NCBI GenBank assembly: GCA_017938315.1
Contig: JAGBBV010000007.1
Span: 1-64,000, forward strand
DNA: 64,000 nucleotides
Source of the DNA: Lachnospiraceae bacterium
GTDB lineage: Bacteria; Bacillota; Clostridia; Lachnospirales; Lachnospiraceae
Direction: 5' to 3'
Positions 1-9,304 of this stretch are shown here, piece by piece. The notes beneath the pieces were generated by a model. The model ran no database searches and was not told the origin of the DNA. It saw nothing but the letters and a program-made list of their open reading frames with translations. The translations under genes and the position numbers were made by a program. The number at the start of each line of letters is the position of its first letter. The first letter of the stretch is position 1.

Positions 1-140
1 AAAGCTTTTGTAAAAAATCAATCAGCAGACTTTAAAAAATGTATAGCTCATTCCAACTGTTCGAAGCGAAGCAAGTTTTGGAATGAGCTATTTATTACAT
101 CTTTAAAGTCTGCTGATTAGATTTTTCTAAAAAGTTTTAT
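1..140. repeat. Long imperfect palindrome
   Basis: A 17-bp arm at 20-36 is perfectly repeated in inverse at 102-118, and a nested 14-bp arm at 43-56 is repeated in inverse at 78-91. The flanking A/T-rich sequence (1-19 and 119-140) also pairs loosely. Together they form one large hairpin. There is no clean terminal T-run, so it may be a palindromic repeat unit rather than a simple terminator. The left edge of the window cuts off its context. The rest of 141-295 shows nothing recognisable. Confidence 0.7.
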
Positions 141-295
141 ATGTGTTAGCATAAGTTGTAACGACGTTTTTTCAGACATTTGTTCCGGACAGCAGCATTT
201 ATGAAAAAGACACTTTCTAAAAAATCTGACGAAAGATTATAAAAGGCTTTTAGAACCGATAATCATTTTGAAAACCAATTCGTGCTATTTATAAT

Positions 296-1372
296 TTAAA
301 CAATAACGCCGCCGCCTAAAACGTATTCCCCTTCGTAGAAAACTACTGCCTGTCCGGGAGTTACTGCCCGTACGGGCTTTTCAAATTTACAGTGAATTTC
401 ATCTTCACCGGTTTGTGTAATAGTGCACCACTCTCCTGCATGGGCATAGCGGATCTTTGCCCACACTCTTCTTGGCTCTTTTAAGTCTGCCATTCCCATA
501 AAGTTAATTTGATTGCAGGTAAGTTCACTACTAAAGACATCTTCTGCCTCGCCGATTACCACCTCATTTGTTTCAGGGCGTATCTGTGTTACAAACACAT
601 GATGTCCCATTGCAAGGCCTAAGCCTTTTCTCTGACCGATGGTGTAATGGGTAATTCCTTTATGGCGTCCCAATATAACCCCATCTTTTGTGACGAAGTT
701 TCCTTCTCCCGGCACTTTTCCCGGTGCTTCTCTTTCAATCAGCCCTGCGTAATCCCCATCAGGAACAAAACAAATATCCTGGCTGTCGGCTTTGTGTGCC
801 ACGGGAAGTTTATTATCTATCGCCATCTGCCTGATTTCTTCCTTAGTGTATGCTCCCACCGGCATTAATGTATGTGACAGCTGTTCTTGAGTCAGGTTAT
901 AGAGTGCATAGGTCTGATCTTTTTTTGCGGTCACGGAATTTCTGATCGCATAGCGGCCGTTTGCCATCTGCTCTACTCTTGCATAATGACCTGTGGCAAT
1001 ATAGTCTGCTCCGATTTCCATGCTTCTGCGCAGTAATGCTTCCCACTTTACATAGCGGTTGCACGCATTGCAAGGGTTCGGTGTTCTGCCTGCCAAATAC
1101 TCTGCCACAAAATAATCCATGACATTCTTCTTAAATTCTTCTTTGAAATTCATGACATAGTAGGGAATATCCAAAACCTGGGCTACGCGCCTTGCATCGT
1201 CTACCGCAGTAAGTCCGCAGCATCCGCCATTTTCTTCTGCAGCTTCCTTCTCCTCATCCTGCCAAATTTGCATGGTCACGCCGATGACATCATATCCCTG
1301 CTCTTTTAACAGATATGCCGCCACGGAAGAATCCACTCCGCCGGACATTCCTACAACAACTTTTTTCTTCAT
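296..1372 (-). CDS. mnmA: tRNA-specific 2-thiouridylase MnmA
   Basis: This ATP-dependent thiouridylase makes 2-thiouridine at the wobble position of Lys, Glu and Gln tRNAs in the cytoplasm. The 358-residue protein has the usual family length. The PP-loop GMSGGVDSS is at residues 8-16. The two catalytic cysteines are visible: Cys101 in NPCNACN and Cys201 in [10 protein letters not shown]. The ATG at 1372 follows an AGAGGA-like ribosome binding site. It is the third gene of a nifS-nifU-mnmA run with gaps of 19 and 41 bp, which fits NifS supplying the sulfur. Family assignment is secure; the direct sulfur hand-off is inferred from gene order. Confidence 0.97.
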   Translation of the reverse strand: MKKKVVVGMSGGVDSSVAAYLLKEQGYDVIGVTMQIWQDEEKEAAEENGGCCGLTAVDDARRVAQVLDIPYYVMNFKEEFKKNVMDYFVAEYLAGRTPNPCNACNRYVKWEALLRRSMEIGADYIATGHYARVEQMANGRYAIRNSVTAKKDQTYALYNLTQEQLSHTLMPVGAYTKEEIRQMAIDNKLPVAHKADSQDICFVPDGDYAGLIEREAPGKVPGEGNFVTKDGVILGRHKGITHYTIGQRKGLGLAMGHHVFVTQIRPETNEVVIGEAEDVFSSELTCNQINFMGMADLKEPRRVWAKIRYAHAGEWCTITQTGEDEIHCKFEKPVRAVTPGQAVVFYEGEYVLGGGVIV

Positions 1373-1391
1373 GAAATATTTTTCCTCTTAC

Positions 1392-1829
1392 TTAATACTC
1401 TTCCCCAGCCTCATCTTCATGGATATCAGCCTTGGGTTTTTCCAGTCCTTCAATCACAATCCCATTCTTCTCTGCGTAATCCCACAATGCTGCATGAATT
1501 GCTTCCGCTGCAAGCAGGGAACAGTGCACTTTTACAGGGGGAAGTCCATCCAGTGCCTCTGTCACTGCCTTATTGGTTACCTTTAAGGCTTCCTCAATGG
1601 TCTTTCCTTTCACAAGTTCTGTTGCCATGCTGCTGGTGGCCACTGCCGCGCCGCAGCCAAAGGTTTTAAACTTGCAATCGCGAATCACATTATTTTCATC
1701 AATATCAAGATACATTCTCATAATGTCGCCGCATTTGGCATTGCCCACAGTGCCTACACCGCTGGGATTTTCTATTTCACCCATATTTCTTGGATTTGAA
1801 AAATGGTCCATTACTTTTTCACTATACAT
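1392..1829 (-). CDS. nifU: NifU/IscU-type Fe-S scaffold protein
   Basis: This is a scaffold on which iron-sulfur clusters are assembled with sulfur from the cysteine desulfurase encoded just upstream. The 145-residue protein consists of the NifU N-terminal (IscU-like) domain. The three conserved cysteines are Cys33 (AKCGD), Cys59 (FGCGAA) and Cys103 (VHCSLLA). The last ~25 residues form an acidic tail beyond the usual domain end. It lies between nifS and mnmA on the same strand, so one transcript probably serves both cluster assembly and tRNA thiolation. It is called NifU-like rather than SufU because of the NifS pairing and sequence style. Confidence 0.93.
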   Translation of the reverse strand: MYSEKVMDHFSNPRNMGEIENPSGVGTVGNAKCGDIMRMYLDIDENNVIRDCKFKTFGCGAAVATSSMATELVKGKTIEEALKVTNKAVTEALDGLPPVKVHCSLLAAEAIHAALWDYAEKNGIVIEGLEKPKADIHEDEAGEEY

Positions 1830-1870
1830 GATTTATTTCTTCCTTTCCACATATTTCTTCTATCACAAGC

Positions 1871-3052
1871 TTATTTGTTCTTCTTACAAAAATCTTCATA
1901 TAACGGAGACATGCTGCGCAGTTTCGCTACAATTTCCTTCACGCATTCCACCACATAATCCATCTCTTCCTTGGTATTTTCCTCAGAAAGAGTAAGACGA
2001 AGAGAGCCGTGGGCCTTTTCGTGGGGAAGACCAATGGCCAAAAGCACGTGGGAAGGGTCTAGGGAGCCTGACGTACAAGCGGAACCACTGGATGCACAAA
2101 TTCCTTTCATATCAAGCATAATAAGAAGTGACTCTCCCTCTATAAACTCAAAGCTGAAATTCACATTGTTGGGAAGTCTGTTTTCTCTGTGTCCGTTTAA
2201 CTTACAATGGGGAATCTCTGCTGCGATTCTTTCTATTAAATAGTCACGGAGTTCTATTTCTTTCTCCATCCTCTCCTCCATGCTTGCAAAAGCACGGCCG
2301 GCCGCTGCACCAAAGCCTACAATACCGGGCACATTTTCCGTTCCTGCCCTTCTTGCCCTCTCCTGGGCGCCGCCGTGAATAAAAGATCTAATCTTCACGC
2401 CTTGTCTGATGTAAAGAAAACCAATTCCCTTAGGTCCGTTTATCTTATGACCGCTGCTGCTTAACATGTCAATATGACATTCCTTGACAGAAAGAGGAAT
2501 GTGTCCGTAAGCCTGTACTGCATCTGTGTGAAACAAAATCTTGTGTTCTTTTGCAATCTCACCGATTTCCTTAATGGGCTGGATGGTTCCGATTTCATTA
2601 TTTGCCGCCATCACAGAAATCAAAATGGTGTCCGGACGGATGGCGCGCTTTAAATCATCCAGCTTAATGACACCGTCTTCATCTACATCCACATAGGTTA
2701 TGGAAAAGCCTCTTTTCTGTAAGTATTCACAGGTGTGAAGAATGGCATGATGCTCTATCTTGGATGTAATAATATGTTTTCCCTTATCTGCATAAGCTTC
2801 TGCTGTAGCCACCAGTGCCCAGTTATCGGACTCTGAGCCTCCTGCAGTAAAATAAATCTCCTGGGGTGTTGCATCAATGCTCTTTGCTATCACTTCCCTT
2901 GCATCCATGACAGCGCGCTTGCTCTTGGCTCCAAGACTGTATATGCTGCTGGGATTTCCAAAGCATTCTTCAAAAAAAGGGAGCATTGCCTCCACCGCTT
3001 CCCTTGCTGTTTTCGTTGTTGCTGCATTATCTAAATAAATTTTATGCTCCAT
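1871..3052 (-). CDS. nifS: Cysteine desulfurase NifS
   Basis: This PLP enzyme removes sulfur from cysteine to give alanine and a protein persulfide, feeding NifU and probably MnmA. The 393-residue protein matches class I desulfurases. His102 lies in KIEHHAILH, the PLP lysine is Lys203 in SSGHKINGPKG, and the persulfide cysteine is Cys326 in SSGSACTSGS on the mobile loop. It is the first gene of the operon. A consensus promoter and a palindrome lie directly upstream (3074-3133), so iron- or cysteine-responsive control is plausible. The function is well supported; the regulator is not identified in the window. Confidence 0.96.
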   Translation of the reverse strand: MEHKIYLDNAATTKTAREAVEAMLPFFEECFGNPSSIYSLGAKSKRAVMDAREVIAKSIDATPQEIYFTAGGSESDNWALVATAEAYADKGKHIITSKIEHHAILHTCEYLQKRGFSITYVDVDEDGVIKLDDLKRAIRPDTILISVMAANNEIGTIQPIKEIGEIAKEHKILFHTDAVQAYGHIPLSVKECHIDMLSSSGHKINGPKGIGFLYIRQGVKIRSFIHGGAQERARRAGTENVPGIVGFGAAAGRAFASMEERMEKEIELRDYLIERIAAEIPHCKLNGHRENRLPNNVNFSFEFIEGESLLIMLDMKGICASSGSACTSGSLDPSHVLLAIGLPHEKAHGSLRLTLSEENTKEEMDYVVECVKEIVAKLRSMSPLYEDFCKKNK

Positions 3053-3073
3053 AAAATCTGATACCTTTCTTTT

Positions 3074-3090
3074 CCTAGTTAATAACTAGG
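3074..3090. promoter_or_regulatory. Palindromic operator, nifS leader
   Basis: CCTAGTTA and TAACTAGG are separated by one base, giving a perfect inverted repeat. It starts about 15 bp downstream of the -10 box, so it would cover the early transcribed region. The position fits a repressor site. An Rrf2/IscR-type regulator is a guess based on the regulated genes; no such regulator is encoded in the window. Confidence 0.6.
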
Positions 3091-3104
3091 TTTTTATATG
3101 CCAT

Positions 3105-3133
3105 AATATATCATTTCTCCTTAGTTCTGTCAA
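3105..3133 (-). promoter_or_regulatory. Sigma-A promoter of nifS operon
   Basis: Read on the minus strand there is TTGACA (3133-3128), exactly 17 bp, then TATATT (3110-3105). This is a near-consensus housekeeping promoter about 52 bp upstream of the nifS start codon. Confidence 0.8.
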
Positions 3134-3181
3134 CGACCACCCATGCATATATTTTCAATAATTAACCGGCAAGGTGGCTTC

Positions 3182-4522
3182 ATGTTCAAATCATTACGCA
3201 AAAATCCTCTTATCATAGGCACTGTTATCCTTACCGCAACCGGCTTTATCAGCCGTTTCATCGGCTTTTTTTATCGCATATTCCTATCCCGCCTATTTGG
3301 AGCGGAGGGCATGGGCATTTATCAGCTTACTTCCCCCGTTTTAGCCCTTTCCTTTTCCTTAACCGTGGCTGGCATCCAAACCGCCATTTCCAAATATGTG
3401 GCAGGGGAAACCGTCACCAAGAATTACCGGTATTCCTTCACACACCTGTTCACCGGCTTTGTGATTTCCATGACTCTTTCTTTTTTATGTGCCTTCGGCA
3501 TCTACATTTTTGCTGACGAAATTGCCCTGTATTTCCTGTTAGAAGAACGCACCGCCCCTCTTCTTAGAATTATTTCCTTTTCCATTCCCATGGCAACGGT
3601 CCATTCCTGTATTAACGGCTACTTTTACGGCATCAGGAAAACTGCCGTACCTTCCGCCTGCCAGCTTACGGAGCAAATCATCCGTGTGGGCAGCGTATAT
3701 GCTATTTATTATTTCTGCTTGGAGAAAGGATATACCCCTACCATCGCATTTGCCGTGCTGGGGCTGGTTATCGGGGAAGCTGCTTCCATGCTTGTCTCCC
3801 TGATTGCAGTCAAAGCACATTATGCGCATGTAGTCCCGAAAAACTATGGTTCCCTACTCGATTTTCACGCTCTCCCTTTCCGGAAAGCTACAGGAAATCT
3901 GATGAAGGTGGCTGTTCCTCTTTCCTTAAACAGAGTGGTTATTAACTTTTTGCAGAGTGTGGAATCCATTTTTATTCCCAACAGGCTTCTTTCCTACGGC
4001 TACGACCAGACCACAGCTCTTAGTGTCTACGGAATCTTAACCGGAATGTCCCTTCCCCTTTTACTATTTCCGGGCGCTATTACCAACTCTATCTGTGTCC
4101 TGCTTCTTCCTGTGGTATCGGAAGCTGAGGCAGGCGGCAACAAACGGACCATAAAAAAAGCCGTGAACAAATCGGTCCGTTACGGCTTTTTACTGGGTCT
4201 TGTGTTTACTATATTATTTTTAGCCGGGGGAAAATTCCTTGGCAACATACTGTATCAAAATGAACTGGCAGGAAGCTTTATTATGATATTAAGTTTCCTA
4301 TGTCCGCTGATGTACATCGCCAGCACATTAAACAGTATCTTAAACGGTCTGGGAAAAACCAGCCTCACCTTCGCTTACAGCATGATCAGTCTGCTGGTCC
4401 GCCTTGGTTTCGTCTTTTTTGCCATTCCTTTATGGGGCATTCACGGCTACCTCTGGGGATTACTTGCAAGCCAGCTGGTGCAAACCCTGTTATGCATGTA
4501 CGCTGTCCGGGAATACTATTAA
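3182..4522 (+). CDS. MATE/MurJ-like polysaccharide flippase (SpoVB type)
   Basis: This is a multi-pass membrane protein of the MOP exporter superfamily (SpoVB, MurJ and O-antigen flippases). Its presumed role is moving lipid-linked cell wall or polysaccharide precursors across the membrane. The sequence opens with a basic stretch followed by many hydrophobic helices. The motif TGFISRFIGFFYRIFLSRLFG near the N terminus is typical of the SpoVB branch. The ATG at 3182 is preferred to the upstream 3143 start because AAGGTGG sits 4-5 bp before it. The gene is divergent from nifS, and its last 33 bp overlap the convergent thiN gene. The substrate cannot be told from sequence. Confidence 0.85.
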   Translation: MFKSLRKNPLIIGTVILTATGFISRFIGFFYRIFLSRLFGAEGMGIYQLTSPVLALSFSLTVAGIQTAISKYVAGETVTKNYRYSFTHLFTGFVISMTLSFLCAFGIYIFADEIALYFLLEERTAPLLRIISFSIPMATVHSCINGYFYGIRKTAVPSACQLTEQIIRVGSVYAIYYFCLEKGYTPTIAFAVLGLVIGEAASMLVSLIAVKAHYAHVVPKNYGSLLDFHALPFRKATGNLMKVAVPLSLNRVVINFLQSVESIFIPNRLLSYGYDQTTALSVYGILTGMSLPLLLFPGAITNSICVLLLPVVSEAEAGGNKRTIKKAVNKSVRYGFLLGLVFTILFLAGGKFLGNILYQNELAGSFIMILSFLCPLMYIASTLNSILNGLGKTSLTFAYSMISLLVRLGFVFFAIPLWGIHGYLWGLLASQLVQTLLCMYAVREYY

Positions 4523-5113
4523 CAGTTTTCCCTCTCTTACGGATACACATACTTCTTCCCCTATAAATTCATTGCTGACGCCTAAGGGATAGCTGTGATC
4601 CAATGTGGCATTTTTTAATGAATACTTAAGTCCTGAAAGGTCCACCCCTTTTGCCTCATTTCCGTAGGCAAATACGGATACATAACCGGCAGCATCTGCC
4701 GGAAACGACATACTTCCGTTACTGATCACGGTCATCACACTTTCACTGCCATATAAGTATCCTCTTGCGTCACGCTCTGCCAAATAGGCAAGATGCTGGA
4801 TGTTGGCAATGGTGTGATCCATTCTCCCGCCGCAGCCGCCGTAAATGTGAACTGTTTTATACCCTGCTTCCAGTCCCTCTTTGATCGCCACCAGCATATC
4901 GGTGTCATCCTTTTCCGGCATAAGCTTTATCACATTGGGATGATCGGGTACATATCCCAAAGAATCAAAATCCCCTACCACCAAATCTATCCGGTAGTCT
5001 TTGGCATACTCATAACCGCCATCCACAGCAATCACATAATCTTCATCCTTTAACTGTAACAGAAGCCGGCTGCACTCGCCGGCTCCTATAATATAACAAC
5101 TTCCTTTTTTCAA
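4490..5113 (-). CDS. thiN: Thiamine pyrophosphokinase
   Basis: This enzyme transfers pyrophosphate from ATP to thiamine to form thiamine pyrophosphate. The 207-residue protein shows the family hallmarks: AVDGGYEYA, VVGDFDSL, KDDTDM for metal and nucleotide binding, and GGCGGRMDH for the thiamine site. The C-terminal beta domain is present. Its 3' end overlaps the convergent flippase gene by 33 bp, and only 3 bp separate it from the chemotaxis gene upstream, so the two are probably co-transcribed despite unrelated functions. Confidence 0.93.
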   Translation of the reverse strand: MKKGSCYIIGAGECSRLLLQLKDEDYVIAVDGGYEYAKDYRIDLVVGDFDSLGYVPDHPNVIKLMPEKDDTDMLVAIKEGLEAGYKTVHIYGGCGGRMDHTIANIQHLAYLAERDARGYLYGSESVMTVISNGSMSFPADAAGYVSVFAYGNEAKGVDLSGLKYSLKNATLDHSYPLGVSNEFIGEEVCVSVREGKLLIVFPDSVHA

Positions 5114-5116
5114 ATC

Positions 5117-6385
5117 TTATTCCCTTCTCAAACTGAACTGACTTACCAATTCCTTCATGGTAACCGCCTGTGCGGATAATTCCTGGCTGGTTGCAGAGGT
5201 TTCCTCTGCCGCTGCGGAATTGTTTTCCACTACACCGCTAATCTGTTCAACGCTTGCTTCAATTTCTTTTACAGACTGTGCCTGCTTATCGGTAGCTGTT
5301 CTGATGTTTGCAACCGCATGTACCAGTGCATCCATCTCTTCAATCACCTGATTCATGGCCTCAGCCGTATCATCTGTGATTTCGTTACCTCTCTGTACTT
5401 CGTTAATAGACTTGCTGATTAATTCCTTGGTACTTACCGCACTTGCTGCACTGCTTTCTGCCAGAGAACGGATCTGGTCTGCTACTACTGCGAATCCCTT
5501 ACCTGCTTCTCCTGCTCTTGCTGCCTCAATGGCTGCATTTAAGGAAAGTAAATTGGTCTGACTTGCAATGCCTTCGATATCTGCGATAATCTTTTCGATT
5601 TCTGCAGAAGTTTCTTTAATATTTTCCATGGCTTCGGTAAGTTCTGCCATCTTTTCTTTACTAATCTGTGCCTGTTCACCAATCTTCTGTGCATTATCAT
5701 GTGCCTGATCGGTCATCTTGGTATTCTCAACTACCTGATTGGTTACTTCCGTAACGGTTGCAAGTAATTCTTCCACTACAGCTGCCTGGTCTGCAACACC
5801 CTGTGCCAAATCCTGGGAACTGGATGCAAGTTCACCGGCTCCTACAGATACATGCTCTGCTGCTTCATCAATGTTAATCATGGTCTTGGAGAATCCGCCG
5901 ATTAATTTCAGAAGTCCTTCCATCAGTGCACGATAGCTTCCTACGTATTCATCTGCATGTTCGCTCTCAATAGCAAAGTTTCCTTTGGAAAATTCATCAA
6001 GGCCAAAGGATAAGTCTTCAATAATTACTTTCAATCGGCCGATTGTGGCACGAAGACTGTCTGCAAGGGAACCGATTTCATTATTGCCTTCATAGCTAAT
6101 TTCTACATCTAAATTTCCTTCTGCCACCTGTGCAACTGCATCTTCCATTTCCTTTAACGGAAGTATCATCTCTTTTACAAGAGACTTATGTAACTTGCTA
6201 ATGATAACGATTGCCAAAATAATGATTGCCACACCTGCAACGATGTTCACCACATTGTTGCCGATGCCTACTGCTCCAACTATGGCCAAAACCTCAGCTA
6301 CAACGAACAGAGCTATAATATTATTAAAAATCTTCTTTAATCTCTGTTCAAAAGTTACTTCTTTTTTTTCCTTTTTCTTGCTCAT
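5117..6385 (-). CDS. Methyl-accepting chemotaxis protein, no extracellular domain
   Basis: This is a signal transducer that would control CheA through its cytoplasmic hairpin. The 422-residue protein has two adjacent hydrophobic segments at about residues 20-65 with almost no loop between them. A HAMP-like linker follows, then a full methyl-accepting domain with the conserved tip [20 protein letters not shown] and [18 protein letters not shown]. The usual 100-300 residue external sensor domain is missing, so the stimulus must be membrane-associated or internal. The start is an ATG after an AGGAGG site at about 6394. No other chemotaxis gene is in the window. Confidence 0.92.
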   Translation of the reverse strand: MSKKKEKKEVTFEQRLKKIFNNIIALFVVAEVLAIVGAVGIGNNVVNIVAGVAIIILAIVIISKLHKSLVKEMILPLKEMEDAVAQVAEGNLDVEISYEGNNEIGSLADSLRATIGRLKVIIEDLSFGLDEFSKGNFAIESEHADEYVGSYRALMEGLLKLIGGFSKTMINIDEAAEHVSVGAGELASSSQDLAQGVADQAAVVEELLATVTEVTNQVVENTKMTDQAHDNAQKIGEQAQISKEKMAELTEAMENIKETSAEIEKIIADIEGIASQTNLLSLNAAIEAARAGEAGKGFAVVADQIRSLAESSAASAVSTKELISKSINEVQRGNEITDDTAEAMNQVIEEMDALVHAVANIRTATDKQAQSVKEIEASVEQISGVVENNSAAAEETSATSQELSAQAVTMKELVSQFSLRRE

Positions 6386-6647
6386 AATGATGTCCTCCTA
6401 AGTGTGAAAATATATAAAAACATTTCATTATTATCTACCATCAATTATACTCAATTATTTCTACTTTATCAACTAAATCTTATTATTATCTGAATTTTCT
6501 GACTATTGTACCCCCTTTAGTATTTCTTTAGTATTTTTTCGATTGTTTTCTCCTATATTTAATTCTATTTCTTCTATTTTTGACAGTATAATCCTATTAA
6601 AATAAATAGGTAAAGCTTTTGGGTTACAAACTATGGAGGTATTTAGC

Positions 6648-7664
6648 ATGAAAATTTTATTTATCGGCGGAACCGGAACCATCAGCATGGCGATTTCCAA
6701 ACTTCTTCTCTCACAGGGACATACCCTGTACCTTGTAAACAGAGGAAACCGAAACCTTGCCTTATCCGGTGACTTAGTTGAATTAAAAGCAGATATTAAC
6801 GATGAGGCGGCGGTTGCTTCTCTCATTAAAGATTTATCCTTTGACGTAGTGGCAGACTTTATCGCCTTTACCCCGGACCAATTAGAACGGGACTACCGTT
6901 TATTTCAGAATAAAACTAAACAGTTTATTTTCATCAGCTCCGCTTCTGCATACCAGAAGCCGCTGTCAGACTATCGCATCACAGAGGGCACTCCTCTTGC
7001 CAATCCTTACTGGGAATACTCCCGCAATAAGATTGCCTGCGAAGACTACCTGATGAAAATGTACCGCGAAGAAGGCTTCCCGGTGACGATTGTCCGTCCC
7101 AGCCACACTTACGATGAGCGTAATGTACCTCTGGGTGTACATGGGGACAAGGGAAGCTACAGTGTGATTAAACGAATCATGGAAGGCAAGCCCGTGATTA
7201 TCCACGGGGACGGGACTTCTCTTTGGACTATCACCCATAACAGCGACTTCGCAAGGGCCTTTGTGGGATTACTTGGAAATGTACATGCCATCGGGGAAGC
7301 AGTTCAGATTACCTCCGATGAATCTGTAACATGGAATCAGCTTTATCAGATTATTGCAGATACACTTGGCGTAGCATTAAATGCCATTCACGTATCTTCT
7401 GAATTTTTAACTGCTTGCAGTGATTATGATTTCGAAGGCAGCCTTACAGGGGACAAGTCAAACACTGTGGTCTTTGACAACAGTAAACTAAAGAGACTTG
7501 TGCCCGGCTATACCGCTACCATCCGTGCCGACCAGGGCATCCGCAGTACCGTAGAATATGTACTCTCCCACCCTGAATGTCAGGTAGAAGATCCTAAGTT
7601 TGATGCATGGTGCGACAAGGTGGCTTTGGTTCTTGCCAAGGCGGCAGCAGAAATCAAAGGTTAA
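6648..7664 (+). CDS. NAD-dependent epimerase/reductase, extended SDR
   Basis: This is a Rossmann-fold enzyme acting on nucleotide sugars or related substrates. The glycine-rich motif is GGTGTIS at residues 7-13 and the active-site serines are in ISSASAYQ. The Tyr-Lys pair appears as WEYSRNKIACEDYL. The ATG at 6648 is chosen because GGAGGT sits 7 bp upstream; the in-frame start at 6633 would lie inside that site. TTGACA at 6580-6585 may be the -35 box, with only a weak -10. It ends 30 bp before a strong terminator, so it is probably monocistronic. The substrate is unknown. Confidence 0.85.
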   Translation: MKILFIGGTGTISMAISKLLLSQGHTLYLVNRGNRNLALSGDLVELKADINDEAAVASLIKDLSFDVVADFIAFTPDQLERDYRLFQNKTKQFIFISSASAYQKPLSDYRITEGTPLANPYWEYSRNKIACEDYLMKMYREEGFPVTIVRPSHTYDERNVPLGVHGDKGSYSVIKRIMEGKPVIIHGDGTSLWTITHNSDFARAFVGLLGNVHAIGEAVQITSDESVTWNQLYQIIADTLGVALNAIHVSSEFLTACSDYDFEGSLTGDKSNTVVFDNSKLKRLVPGYTATIRADQGIRSTVEYVLSHPECQVEDPKFDAWCDKVALVLAKAAAEIKG

Positions 7665-7693
7665 TTTGGGAATAAGGGGAATTCCAACATAGA

Positions 7694-7749
7694 AAGAGCG
7701 TTGCATAAGCAGCTGTCCTTTTTAGGAACTGCTTAGCAATGCTCTTTTT
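7694..7749 (+). terminator. Rho-independent terminator
   Basis: An imperfect stem of about 18 bp (AAAGAGCGTTGC... against ...AGCAATGCTCTTT) with a T-rich loop is followed by TTTTTG. It lies just after the epimerase gene. Confidence 0.85.
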
Positions 7750-7803
7750 GTGTATCTGTTATAAAATTACGCAAAAAATCAAATATCTTTTAAAAATGTG
7801 TGC

Positions 7804-7835
7804 TATGATGTATTTACGGTACCGTAACAAAGGAG
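7804..7835 (+). promoter_or_regulatory. -10 box, 14-bp palindrome and RBS of AraC-GGDEF gene
   Basis: TATGAT (7804-7809) can act as a -10 box. The perfect palindrome TTACGGTACCGTAA (7814-7827) lies right behind it, followed by AAAGGAG (7829-7835), 7 bp before the ATG. The palindrome sits where a repressor would block transcription, which suggests autoregulation. No convincing -35 box is seen. Confidence 0.55.
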
Positions 7836-7842
7836 TGTTTTT

Positions 7843-8667
7843 ATGAGCATGAACAATTTGGAATTACTTACAACTGCACTGGCTTATCTGGAGGATAACC
7901 TGACAGAGAAAATCACCACAGATGACGTGGCGAAGGCCTGCTATTGCTCCAAATCCACTCTGGAAAAACTGTTTCGATGCGTCAGCCACATGTCTGTCCA
8001 TGATTATGTTATCCGCAGACGGATTACCAAGGCTGCCAAGCGTCTTTTCTTTGACCGGGAGGCCTGCGTTTTAGATGTAGCTGTAGAGTACGGCTATAAC
8101 AGCAACGAAGCCTTTACCCGCGCATTTAAACAGATTTGGAACTGTACACCTTCTGAATTCCGCACTAAAACACGGTATTCAGATCTTTTCCCAAGGCTAA
8201 CTTTTGACCTTGATGAAGGAGATACAATCATGAAAAAAGTAGATATTTCTGAATTATATGATTTTTTACGCGGCCGGGTGGGCTGCCACTATATCCTCTG
8301 TGATATTGTGGGCTTAATCCCTATCAACAATGTAGCCCGGGCAGCAGGGGATCTTGCCATTATCGAAGCAATCAAGCGTATGAACGATGTGGCCGGACCT
8401 GAAGACGTAGTCTTCCGTATCGGCTCAGATGAATTTGTTCTTCTGACTGACTCTAAGGATGAAAACTACGTAAAAAAATTGGCTTCCGAAATCGAAAGCC
8501 AAAACGGTAACCCTATTTGCTACGAGGGTCATGAAATTCCTCTCTCCCTTTATATTCTGACCCGCACTGCCATTGACGGCAAAAATGCAAATCACCACGA
8601 AATCCTTTCCCAGTTCAACAACGCGATGGAGGATTTCAAGAGTACCTTAAAAGAAAGACATTCCTAA
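7843..8667 (+). CDS. AraC-type regulator fused to degenerate GGDEF domain
   Basis: Residues 1-110 form an AraC/XylS double helix-turn-helix: first helix pair in TTDDVAKACYCSKSTLEKLF, then DVAVEYGYNSNEAFTRAFKQ. Residues 130-270 resemble a GGDEF diguanylate cyclase core: CDIVGLIPINNVARAAGDLA matches the metal-binding strand, and RIGSDEFVLL replaces the RxGGDEF loop. The change of GG to GS and the missing cyclase surroundings suggest a sensor or dead domain rather than an active cyclase. The start is supported by AAAGGAG 7 bp upstream. The AraC domain is certain; the GGDEF relation rests on pattern matching. Confidence 0.8.
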   Translation: MSMNNLELLTTALAYLEDNLTEKITTDDVAKACYCSKSTLEKLFRCVSHMSVHDYVIRRRITKAAKRLFFDREACVLDVAVEYGYNSNEAFTRAFKQIWNCTPSEFRTKTRYSDLFPRLTFDLDEGDTIMKKVDISELYDFLRGRVGCHYILCDIVGLIPINNVARAAGDLAIIEAIKRMNDVAGPEDVVFRIGSDEFVLLTDSKDENYVKKLASEIESQNGNPICYEGHEIPLSLYILTRTAIDGKNANHHEILSQFNNAMEDFKSTLKERHS

Positions 8668-8723
8668 TTTTGTTGTTAATTTTTTCTTATTTTTGAGCCA
8701 TATAGGGAGCAAGGGGTATGTGA

Positions 8724-9185
8724 TTAGGACTTCTGTTTCATCACATACTCCAGAAAAGCTTCCAGCCCTTTTGTCACATCCTGATAAGTGGCATCAAAGT
8801 CTCCCGTATACCAAGGGTCTGCCACATCCCGTCCTATCCCTGCAAAGGTAAGTAATTTATAAATCTTCTCATCCGGGTCGCCGCCGGCAATGCGGTTCAT
8901 GTTCCGAATATTCCACTCGTCCATCCCAATCAGGTAATCATAGTAATCGTAGTCTGCCTTGGTCATCTGTACTGCCCGGTGGGGCACCACGGGGATACCT
9001 TCGCGGCGCAACTTGTTTACTGTGCCGTGGTGAGGCGGATTGCCAATTTCTTCGCGGCTGGTGGCCGCGGAGGCGATTTCGAATAGGTGGGATAAACCAC
9101 GGGTGTTCACCATATGGGTGAAGACGGATTCTGCCATGGTGGAGCGGCAGATGTTGCCGTGGCAGATGAATAGTACTCTTATCAT
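8724..9185 (-). CDS. Low-molecular-weight protein-tyrosine phosphatase
   Basis: This is a cytoplasmic phosphatase of 153 residues. The P-loop CHGNICRS (residues 8-15, C-x5-R-S) and the general acid motif DPWYTGDF near residue 120 are both present. Such enzymes often dephosphorylate tyrosine kinases of polysaccharide systems or arginine-phosphate proteins. The gene's first 32 bp are one copy of a direct repeat whose other copy is at 13850-13881. The present 5' end and ribosome binding site (GGGAG) therefore appear to have been supplied by the inserted element. The coding sequence remains intact. Confidence 0.95.
   Translation of the reverse strand: MIRVLFICHGNICRSTMAESVFTHMVNTRGLSHLFEIASAATSREEIGNPPHHGTVNKLRREGIPVVPHRAVQMTKADYDYYDYLIGMDEWNIRNMNRIAGGDPDEKIYKLLTFAGIGRDVADPWYTGDFDATYQDVTKGLEAFLEYVMKQKS
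9154..9185. other. Left attachment core (attL)
   Basis: These 32 bp cover the ATG and first ten codons of the phosphatase gene and match 13850-13881 in direct orientation at 29 of 32 positions. The neighbouring integrase gene begins 165 bp to the right. The exact crossover lies somewhere in the identical stretch TGGCAGATGAATA. Confidence 0.75.
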
Positions 9186-9304
9186 TTCTCTAAAACTCCC
9201 TTTTTTCCTGTATTTTCAATACTTTAAGGCATTTTCATTTTTCTTGATTTTCAGCATTTCTTCTTAAATCTTCTTATATTTTCTCATGTTTTTCTCGGCA
9301 AAAG

